64,000 nucleotides of DNA, from contig CAKMRJ010000001.1 of the NCBI GenBank assembly GCA_928212115.1, positions 187,522,664 to 187,586,663 of the forward strand. The letters are read 5' to 3'. Origin of the DNA: Lactuca virosa (taxonomy: Eukaryota; Streptophyta; Magnoliopsida; Asterales; Asteraceae). Every line of letters begins with the position of its first letter. The first letter of the stretch is position 1. The notes under the pieces are model-generated. The model worked only from the letters and a program-made list of their open reading frames with translations. It was not told where the DNA came from and made no database searches. Made by a program: the position numbers and the translations under genes. Shown here piece after piece: positions 45,145 to 54,357 of the stretch.

Positions 45145-47914
45145 AGTTGGGACCAAAATAGGACTTTCGGTTCTTGGTGTGGCAAGAATTAGGACCGAAA
45201 CCTGACTTTCGGTTGTTCTGGCTACTAGAATTGGGACCGAGACTGGAAGTTTGGTTTACCTTGCTGCATGACTGGCAGTTCTTGCAATGTGGAGACTTGT
45301 CCTGTGCTTCCTTTTTGAGATAAGAAGCTTTGTTAGAGCGAACATAAGAGGAATTTTGGGATTGCCAAAACTGTTTTCTCTCTTTGAGGTTCTTCATGTA
45401 TCTTTTGTTCCTCTGTCGTTTCTGTTCAGCAAGTTTCTCTTGAGACAAGTGAACGTTAGCCTTAGGTTTTGTTTTCTTCTTATGAGGTTCAGTTGTGGTT
45501 GATTCAGTGGAATCTTTCAGTGGTTCGTTAGGTATTTCTTTTGTACCACTTATACTGGGTTTATCAAATCTTGAGGGCTTGTTAAGAGGTCCGGGTATTG
45601 TATCGTCCCTTAACTCTCCAGGAGGTTTGCTCTGACATACCTACTGTTTCATCTGCATTATCGATGGGAGCTGACTAGAAATAGTTATCACAGCCTTCAG
45701 CATTATCTTTGTCGACCATGGACATCAACTCCGCCGTTTGTTTCTTGGTTACACCTGTGACTTCATACACTTGATTTGGTGTAGTTTGCACTTTCTGAGT
45801 TTCTTGGACTTGTCCTTTGACACCCGAGCGTACTCAACCGAATTTTCAGATATGAGTGGTTTTGCTACTTTAGGTTCGCTCTTCAGAAATTCAGAACAAT
45901 CGACCACGTCTTCTACAGATATTTCGCTCATCTCACTTTCCTCATCAAATTCAGAAGATGTTTCTAAATTAATTTTATTTTCTGAACTTAATTTGGCGTT
46001 TGATGAGTCAAATTTTTGTATAGTCTCGGTTTTGATTTTCAACTTATCACTTTCGTCCAGTAAATTCTTAAGCATGCACTTATGTTCGTTGGACTCAATG
46101 AATGATTCCATTTTGTCCAGTCCATATTTGTAAGTTACTGAAATCTCATCTGATGACATTATAGATTCACATTCAGCAATGAATTCGTCTTCCTTAAATT
46201 CAAGGAAGGGCAAAATCATTTTGTGAATCTTTTTCCCTATCTCACTATCTAGATGCAACTGAGTGATGTTAGTATATAGACGTTTAGCAATCAAACATAA
46301 AACATTTCGTTGTTTTAAAAATTTCAAATTGTCTCGCTGTACATAAATAAGTTCATCCCTAGTCCTAACTAACTCCCTGCTGAGTTGGCCAGTTAGGTTA
46401 GAATTTGCTAGGCGAGTTTGCATAAGACTACCACTTAAGTTAGAAAATTTGGATTTTAATTCTTTTTCGTAGTTTGTTACTGGTATTTTGAGTGATTCAA
46501 GGATAGATTGTACCTTCTTGATCAGTTGATCGCAGTCGCTGATCTTTTCACTCACAGGCTTGGCAGCGAAGCATTTATCTTCTTTTGCTTCCTCATGCTT
46601 ACTTTCGGTTGTTACCATTAAGAAATTTCCAGCCGACTCAACAACTCCTCCTCTCGCCACATAAGCTCTTCCATGCGAGGGTCTGCGAACCACTTCATCT
46701 TCAGAGTCTGTAGAACAGACTTCTACTCCGCCAAACTCGTCGGCAACATTATGTTCCTGCACCATCAAAGCATTTGAAGAAACGTTAGTTGCTTTCTTCT
46801 TCTTTATTTCTTCCAACTTCCTCATGTAGTATGCTTCGTCATCTTCACCATCCTTCTTCTCAGCCATCTTCCTCAGCATGCAATCCTTGGCAAAGTGATT
46901 CTTGCCATGACAGTAGTTGCAATCATACCTAGAGTCACCCACAAGCTTGCTTTCGTTCTTTTCATCATTCTTTGACGAAGTGTTCTTGGTTTCATCCTTC
47001 ACCTTCTCTGAACTGTAACTACCCTGCCAATTTCGGTTCTTACAGACCGGGAACTTTTTGCGAGCGAACTTCTTTGGGTTTGATACCATCATTGCATATT
47101 CTTCAGTCGACAGATCACATTCTGATATATCAGACTCCTCCTCTTCGTCTGCTACATTCTTGCTCTTAGAAACAAGGGCCAGTGAACCCACAGCCGAAAC
47201 CACCTTCGCTTCCTTTGTCAGCTCACCTTCATGAGATTTGAGTATGCCCATTAGTTTCGCCAGTGAATATGATTTAAATTGCTCATGAGCTTTCACGGCC
47301 GAGACAACTGCCATCCATTCAGGCCTTAATCCATTCATGAATGTCACTTTTTGTTCAATGACTTTTCTTTCAATGTCATACTTCATCATCCTACTGAGTA
47401 AATGGTTGAACCGATCGAAAGTCTGAATCAGTTTCTCTTTAGGTTTTTGCACGAAAGCACCGAACTCAGAGATCAATAGGGTTTGTATTGAATGTTTCAG
47501 ATCTTCATCAGTTGAATATAGTTCTTTCAACCTGTCCCATATTACTTTAGCTGTTGTGCACGAACTCACCAGACGAAAAGTATATGACTGTAAGGTAAAT
47601 CTGATCATCCTCATTGCTTTAACGTTGCATAACACCTTGTCCTTTTCATCTTGAGGAATCTTTTCTACATCGGCCAAGAGTTGGTTGTACTCTTTTTGTG
47701 TCTTGACTGTTCTGTTCGTTCCAGAGTGAACAAACGGACCTAATGTGATTGCTTCCTAGATGAGATAGCCATTATCTTCAGATCCAACGACGTAGTCTTC
47801 AAAGTGATGCGCCCACACTTCATAATCGTGTGTATAGAGAATAGGCACCCTCGTAGTGGATCCTATACTGTTGGAGATGTTAATTTGATTGATTTGAGAG
47901 TCATCGTGAGACAT
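45145..47914 (-). pseudogene. gag of the middle element, 5' part
   Basis: ATG at 47914 (MSHDDSQINQIN) starts a copia gag. TAG at 47758 follows NGYLI, where related gags have Trp (TGG to TAG). Open thereafter to 45749. UBN2 region: LVSSCTTAKVIWDRLKELYS, NHLLSRMMKYDIERK, FMNGLRPEWMAVVSAV. Zinc knuckle CNYCHGKNHFAKDC (about 46929-46888), intact. The C-terminal half is Ser/Glu/Lys-rich. Two compensating frame shifts (near 45770 and 45640) lead to QEKLAEQKRQRNKR and a repeated GPNS...NRKS...GPN segment, which is where the inner element landed (45149). The rest of gag lies at 32345-31976. Confidence 0.87.
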
Positions 47915-48084
47915 GATGAACGTTTTCTTTGAATCTGCTAGAATCAGACTTGTAATGTAAAGACTAGGGTTTTATCGAACAACAAATATACTGTCAAGAG
48001 GAAAACAGCTTCTATATATTCAACAAAAGCGGAAACCCTAATTGATTCTTCAAACAGAAGAGATACGTATGTATTACACAGTCT

Positions 48085-48099
48085 CCTGCTCTGATACCA
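48085..48099 (-). other. primer binding site of the middle element
   Basis: TGGTATCAGAGCAGG on the minus strand, two bases from the 5' LTR; initiator tRNA-Met type. Confidence 0.9.
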
Positions 48100-48101
48100 A
48101 T

Positions 48102-48422
48102 TGATGAGAATATTACGTTATAGATCGATAGATTCTAAACAGAAAAACAATATTAATCAAGAGAAGAACACAAGAATGGATCAAATAGTGTTGAATGATT
48201 AGTATCTCACACCTCAGAAGAGCTCGATAAAGAACTTTGACTGTAGAGGTATGTTAGGGTTACAATGCAAAACTATTAATGAGATCGACAACTTTAATGC
48301 TATACATGCATGCATTATATATACACACTAACCCTAATAATAACCACGGTTGGACAGGCCCAAACCGGGTAAATAAAGTGGACTAACAACCGAGCCCATA
48401 GACGCAACACCTAAACCCAACA
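48102..48422 (-). repeat. 5' LTR of the middle element
   Basis: 321 bp, same ends as 22894-23214. Confidence 0.95.
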
Positions 48423-48557
48423 GATCTGCTACAATTTGGTAAGAGGGACATTCACACTCTGGCAACTCATCAAATAATTTGTGAGCAAGAAGTTCTGGAA
48501 CCGGCTGCAAAAGAATTCACAAGCATGATTTCTGAAATCATTAGCAAGGAAATGTGA
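48423..48557 (+). pseudogene. ORF2 of the outer element, 3' part
   Basis: The frame left at 22893 resumes after the target duplication and reads LLQFGKRDIHTLATHQIIC, then EFTSMISEIISKEM before TGA at 48555. A few further residues (GAMGRSDVLVIEKD) before a second TGA are in the same frame, so the original end may be closer to the PPT. This is the C-terminal domain shared with the other ORF2 copies. Confidence 0.75.
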
Positions 48558-48623
48558 TTGGGAGCAATGGGAAGATCTGATGTGCTGGTAATTGAAAAAG
48601 ACTGAGCTTATGCTAGACTCAAA

Positions 48624-48636
48624 GCAAAAGGGAGAT
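48624..48636 (+). other. polypurine tract of the outer element
   Basis: CAAAAGGGAGAT immediately precedes the 3' LTR. Confidence 0.8.
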
Positions 48637-49019
48637 TAAAAGGTCATTATTTTGTGGTTTGGGCTAGGAAACCATTTGTATAAGTCTCGTTAAGTTCTTG
48701 GTCATGTTTTACTTGTTTTGTAAGAGTTTACGGTTGAGTTAGTGTGTACGACCGTAAATAGGTTTACGGCCGTAAACCTGTTTACGGCCGTAAACCTGTT
48801 TACGGCCAACTTCCCCTATATATAGGGCTTGTCAGTGTCTTATCAGGTTGTTGACGAATCAGAGAGTCTCTATTGTTTACGGCCCCAAGGTGTATTAGAC
48901 GTTTATTCGATATATAAAACATGTGCATGCTTGGATTAATCTGTCTTCTACTACGTTCTTGTTTGCTCGATTGATATTTGTTTGATCATTGCTTGGATTC
49001 TCAGTTTTAGGGACTTACA
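48637..49019 (+). repeat. 3' LTR of the outer element
   Basis: Starts TAAAAGG (the TG end mutated to TA) and ends GGGACTTACA. It is 18 bp longer than the 5' LTR because of one more GGCCGTAAACCTGTTTAC unit. Confidence 0.95.
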
Positions 49020-49024
49020 TCATA

Positions 49025-49308
49025 AGATGAAAGGGATTCGAGGTTACATAAGGAGGAATCAAAGAGATAAGATTATGTATCTGGATTTGAGGTCGTAGAA
49101 GGGAGAATCGATTGAATCGTTGTGAAAGAAGACGCACGCATCATTGAAATTAGTGGGAGAATCTTTCTTATGTATCTTCCAGCACCATTGATCTTCATAT
49201 TTTCTTCCCTGCAATAAATTGAAAAGAAAATAATACCTGTGTTAGTGATTTTCAAACCAGAACAAAATAAACGGGTAATGAGGGGTGGGGTTGACCAAAT
49301 GATGATGT
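49025..49308. other. host flank of the outer element
   Basis: Continuation of the DNA at 11180. No gene recognised. Confidence 0.4.
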
Positions 49309-49530
49309 CATTAATAAATTTTCTAATTTTAAAAATAATTTAATTTTTGGTGAGATTTAATTGTCATTAATAGATTTCTCAATTTTAAAAATAATTTTAT
49401 TTTTAGTGAGATTTAATTGTCATTAATAGATTTTCTAATTTTAAAAATAATTTTATTTTTGGTTAGATTTAATTTTCATTAATAGATTTCCTAATGTTAA
49501 AAGTAATTGTCATTAATAGATTTCATAAAA
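49309..49530. repeat. 56 bp tandem repeat, 3 full copies and one partial
   Basis: Units start with CATTAAT(A/T)GATTT at 49309, 49365, 49421 and 49477 (period 56), then a shortened unit at 49511. Each is AT-rich with AATTTTAAAAATAATTT and GATTTAATTGT. The array lies between two copies of GTTGACCAAATGATGATGTC (49290 and 49551). Confidence 0.85.
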
Positions 49531-52500
49531 TTGGTGGACCAAAAAAAAAGGTTGACCAAATGATGATGTCAGCATAACGATCTAAAGGTGGAAAATATAT
49601 GAATAAAACACAATCAATGACTTTGATTGTTGAAAGTGGTGTCATAAAGTTTCTCTATTAATAATATTTAAAGATTAAAGATAATTGAAAATCACCATCT
49701 AATTTCATTATATTTGTATTTAAGTTAATTAAGATAAATTTAAAAAAGGAAAATTCCATATTTTAGGGGATAATTAATTCTCTTGATTTAAAAAATCTAA
49801 TTTTCTTAATTAATTTAATTTCAATTCTAACGTAATTTGTAATCAAAACTGATTTTTATTCTGTTAGAATATTATTTTCTTAGAATGATAATTATATGAT
49901 AATATTGTATTAGAATGTTATTCTATCAAAATATATATTTTGATTAAATAAACTTTCATAGAATAATAAGTTTTTAGATACACTTTAAATTTTTTCCTCA
50001 TATTCTTAAAAAACAGAAAACTTTATATATACTATTCTATGATAATGTAACACTCGCTAATAACAAATAAATACAATATGTAGATTATTCTACAATAATA
50101 TACTATTACATACACTTTTAGCATTCAATTATAGATTATTCTGCCATAATATGATGATGAATAGTGCATATTATTTTTAGAAGATCGGTAACCGTTGATC
50201 ATTGTTTATCTCCATCCCACATACATTCATCTAACCTTCACACATTCTATGAGAATAACTGCCATGAAAGCGAATTATGTAAGAATAAAATTATATGAGA
50301 ATGTTCTTATATGACAATAATAAACCAAATTTTAGTAACACTAATAACCAAGTCAGAATTCTTTTTGTGTTCTTCAAGAATTTGAACATCAAATTCTCTT
50401 TTTTAGGCATTTCTACAAACATCTAGCATGCAACATAGACAAGATAAAGAACTAGTTGATGATGATGACTTTACTTTAATCGGATTCGCTTCTTATTTAT
50501 ATAAAAAGATACATTTACATTAGTAAATTAGACCCATTCAATAGTAAAGGTAAATGTCATTACAATATTACGTAACAAACATCAAAACATATGTCATTCT
50601 TACATGTGCAACGATCCATTTTTATCTGTATCATTCTGAAAGAATATTTATATGAATCATTCTGATAGAATACTTGTACAAAAAGTGTTACAAAAAAGTA
50701 GCAGGTAATCAAACATTTCCATTTCAAACAGAAAATCATTATTGTACAAAACCATTCCTATTTTTTGTGGGTTAAACATAGATCATGCATAATATATAAA
50801 GCCTTTTAGTCAGATTATCTAAATCAAGAGTCTCCATGAACAACTTCCATAATTATTAAATTCCTGGAATAAATATGATATGAGAAGTTTAAATCATATT
50901 TGAACAATTTAGAAATCTAAATAAAACAATTAATAATAAAACCTAATTTGAATGAAACGATAAGTAAAAAAAAAAAGAGACATTAATTGTATACACTTTT
51001 TTTTTTCAGAAGGTTGAGCTACATTTCAATTTATTTAGTCGAATTCATACTAAAAACCTAATCCCCAAACCAATCAGATTGCATAAAAAATTAAACAAAA
51101 ATTGAAATTGTCAAAAAAAAATCTTGTGAATAAGCATATTAACAAGAATATAATGCATCGCATGCCTAACCCTCATCATTCATCATCATCCGTCGCCAAA
51201 CAATTAAAAATTGGTCTCTTGAACAAGAACATCACTGGGTTGGAAACCGTCAAAAGGTTTCAGAAACAAATGCAAATTACTAGAAATATAGAGCACATGG
51301 AGGCAAACAATAAGCAACTAGGCGGAGGCCAAGAAACCATCGAAGAAAAGACCGGCACCAAAAAAATAATGAAAAAAACAGGGACAATAAGAAAGAAACA
51401 GGGTGTCGTCGGTGGTTATGTCTGATGGTGGTGGATGAGGGAGCTACAGTGAGAGTGGAGGCGAAAATGATGAGGCATGGCTTGATGATTTTCGTATGAT
51501 TGGTGTGGGGGATGTGGGCGGATGATTTTAGAGAAAGAGATGAAGAAAGCGTAGAGATAGTTCAGAGTTCAAGATATAATAAGATATTTAAATTGATTTC
51601 CATTAATCTGCCTAAATTAAAGGTATTAATAAATTAATATGTAATTACTAAACTTAATTAATGATTAAAATTATCATTTAACCCTTATTTATGTTTTGAA
51701 AATGATCTGCCTACAATGGTTCTTACATCCATATAATAGATAATTGTAGTTTCCAAAGTAATTTCTAAAATTTAGGTGACAGAACAATTAAACAAACTAG
51801 AAAGACGATGATCATAAAGGATGAAAATGAGAAAGGATTGTTGAGGTGTTGGATTAAGTTTATGTCTCCTTCAAATGTATATACTATAAATAGGTTTGAG
51901 AAAGTTTAGTAAATAAAGATTATTTAGAATTGGATCAATCTAAAAAGTAGAAACTATTCGAGACTAGTGAATGGCTAGCTACTAGTGGACCAATCATATA
52001 TAATAATTGGATGCTAATGCTTGTAACAACAAACTAGTATGTAAAATGGGTGTAGTATAATGATTAATATCTATTTTATTGCACCAATGGATTGATCAAG
52101 CATGAACAACAAACTAGTATGTAAAATGGGTGTGGTATAATGATTGTAGTTTATCATCTGTGCAAAAGAACCCTTCAAGTATTACGACAATTTTATATTG
52201 CAAAAATACAACTGGTTAGTACCCATCGATTGCAGTTTATGTGGTGATGAAAACTACAATCGAATAAGACTTTCACATCAATCAGAAAAGTTACAGGGTG
52301 GAAAACAACAGACGGAAACTACTGATGGACGTTCGCCGGAGATGGTGGACGGTGATGACTGACAAGCCTAAAGATGATGAGTCGTCTTTGTGCATGAAAG
52401 GGAAAATGTAAATTAGATTCATAAAGAAGTTTCTCAATTTAAAGGAGGGGTAATATGGTTAATTTTTTTTATAATTATAATATTTTAAAAATATAAAAAT

Positions 52501-52848
52501 AAATTATAAAATAGAAAAAAATGTTAAAAAAAATTGTGCAAATATGTCATTTTGAGAGTTTAAAAATGGTAAATATGAAATTTAAAAATTAATCTAGGCA
52601 AATATGATATTTCGATATTCAACAAAGACATAAACGAAATTATCCCTAAAAACTAAGATTTTTCGAATTATTTACAAATACAAAAATTATAAAGAAAAAT
52701 TGAAATTAAAAAAGAAAGGTTAAACCACTTAGAGAGCAACACCTACGAGATAGAGGGTGTTTCAGGTTCTTTTAATTAAAGACATTTGGGTTGAACTGAA
52801 AAATGAGATAGTTGTAATATAAAAATATGACAAGTATCGATAAAGTTA

Positions 52849-52851
<3 letters not shown>
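49531..52851. other. AT-rich gene-free stretch
   Basis: No coding signal; the 107-codon frame at 51102-51425 is low-complexity and has no recognisable domain. Several ATTCTGAAAGAAT / ATTCTGATAGAAT small palindromes occur around 50630-50670. A ~40 bp segment (ACAAACTAGTATGTAAAATG) is repeated at about 52028 and 52106. Confidence 0.5.

Positions 52852-52915
<64 letters not shown>
52852..52915. repeat. (TA)n microsatellite
   Basis: More than 30 TA units, uninterrupted. Confidence 0.95.
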
Positions 52916-52917
<2 letters not shown>

Positions 52918-53200
52918 GTGTGTGTTCAGTGAGAAAAAAATGATAAAAATATATTAAATGTATGTTTTTTGACCAACCAAAGTCATTAATCATTAGATGA
53001 TACAAAAATGATGATTCATATAAAATCTTCCAAAAATTAGTTCAAATACTCATTTTTAGATTATTCGAAAAGAGAATCGTCCTTGGAGTCATTAAAAATG
53101 AATCGTCGAGACGTTTTTATCATTTCACAAAAAAAACATGAAAAAAGGTTAATTTCTCATGTTTTTCATGAAAGTTTTATTTCTCACTTGATCTTACATA
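52916..53200. mobile_element. possible MITE between TA and CT/TA tracts
   Basis: The left end (GTGTGTTCAGTGAGAAAAAA) has a weak inverted partner on the right (TTTATTTCTCACTTGATCTT). The segment is bounded by (TA)n on the left and by (CT)n then (TA)n on the right. Confidence 0.4.
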
Positions 53201-53218
53201 TCTCTCTCTCTCTCTCTC

Positions 53219-53293
<75 letters not shown>
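53201..53293. repeat. (CT)n followed by (TA)n
   Basis: (CT) run at 53201-53219, then about 35 TA units. Confidence 0.95.
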
Positions 53294-53297
<4 letters not shown>

Positions 53298-53512
53298 TTG
53301 GTTCAAATATAAATTACATATATTATGTAATATATAACTCATTTTGGACCAATCTTTTTCAAATGTTGTTAACTACTTTTTTTGAAACTTAGTCAAATGA
53401 TAGATTTTAAGAGATTTTTTACCAAAATTAAATAATTAATTAAATAACTTACTAAAATTCCACTAAAATGAGTTATAAATTTACAAAATACATAGTGTTT
53501 ACATTTGATCCC
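53294..53512. mobile_element. short MITE in (TA)n
   Basis: Left arm (GGGTTTGGTTCAAATATAAA ... TATAACTCATTTT) is matched inverted on the right (AAAATGAGTTATAAATTTAC ... ACATTTGATCCC), about 50 bp each. Only ~120 bp between arms. (TA)n on the left and (CT/CA/TA) repeats on the right. Confidence 0.7.
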
Positions 53513-53544
53513 TTCTCTCTCTCACACACACACACTCTATATAT

Positions 53545-53586
<42 letters not shown>

Positions 53587-53707
53587 TAATGAGAACATGA
53601 GAACTTTACTTTTATATTATTTTTATCAATTAATATATGAACAACCACACATTAATATTCTCATTAAAATGTACTAAATTACTATATATATATATATATA
53701 TATATAT

Positions 53708-53749
<42 letters not shown>

Positions 53750-53933
53750 GAATAACATAAAAATAGATTTATAAATATTTATATGTTAATATTCAAATTT
53801 TAATTACTATAATACTATACATTAAATTCAAAGCAGAATAATAATATAAAAGTGGTGTTGTCATGTTCTTACTTTATTTAGTTTTTTTATTTGAACTTTT
53901 ATATATATATATCTATTATATATATATATCTAT

Positions 53934-53970
<37 letters not shown>

Positions 53971-54248
53971 CTATATATATATCTATATATATATATCATA
54001 AAATATGACTTTTGGGTTTAAATTATCACTTAACTAAATTTACTACCTTTTACACCATTAGAGTGAAAATTATACTCAGGGTGAGTGGACTTGACCGTTC
54101 ATGGTCTTCATGTCAATAATTCCATGTAAATCTCATAACCTAACTCCCGTACCCGCGTACACTAGTATATCTTTGTAATAATAAGTCTCCGAAAACGCCT
54201 TTCGGTCCTCTCCCATATATATATATATATATATATATAGATATATAT

Positions 54249-54303
<55 letters not shown>
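53513..54303. repeat. cluster of (TA)n tracts
   Basis: TA tracts at about 53538-53588, 53682-53743, 53899-53998 and 54214-54303, with gene-free AT-rich spacers of 90-215 bp between them. Confidence 0.9.
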
Positions 54304-54307
<4 letters not shown>

Positions 54308-54357
54308 TCACACACACACTACGCAAAATGCGTCGCGGCCCATCCTTGGACACGCCA

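Larger units (their letters stand above)
22894..48422 (-). mobile_element. middle Ty1/copia element, inserted in ORF2 of the outer element
   Basis: Two 321 bp LTRs (48102-48422 is the 5' one, 22894-23214 the 3' one), PBS at 48085-48099, PPT at 23215-23226. Flanking 5 bp are GATCA (22889-22893) and GATCT (48423-48427), a target duplication with one mismatch. Without the inner insertion its length is about 12.7 kb. LTRs differ at about 9 sites. Order on the minus strand: LTR, gag, pol, hairpin-rich gap, ORF2, PPT, LTR. Its pol is more similar to that of the inner element than to that of the outer one. Confidence 0.95.
11181..49019 (+). mobile_element. outer Ty1/copia element, split by two nested copia elements
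   Basis: Both LTRs (11181-11545 and 48637-49019), an iMet-type primer site and a PPT are present, and a perfect 5 bp target duplication TCATA flanks the whole (11176-11180 and 49020-49024). After subtracting the nested middle element the outer one is about 12.3 kb. Order: LTR, PBS, gag (11962), pol (14878), a long noncoding gap, ORF2 (20272, interrupted at 22893 and resuming at 48423), PPT, LTR. An extra ORF between pol and the 3' LTR is a Sirevirus-like trait. The two LTRs differ at about 18 of 365 aligned sites by eye, making it the oldest of the three. All three reading frames carry nonsense codons, so it is inactive. Confidence 0.95.

Noticed and set aside
49309..49530. CRISPR-like spaced repeats
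   Set aside because: Plant nuclear context, units are contiguous without unique spacers; it is an ordinary tandem repeat.
49640..49670. Possible Helitron 5' end (TCTCTATTAATAATATTTAA)
   Set aside because: The preceding base is T rather than A, and no matching 3' hairpin with CTRR was found in the right orientation.
51102..51425. 107-codon frame, lysine-rich
   Set aside because: Low complexity, no homology that I recognise, no promoter or intron signals; probably chance.
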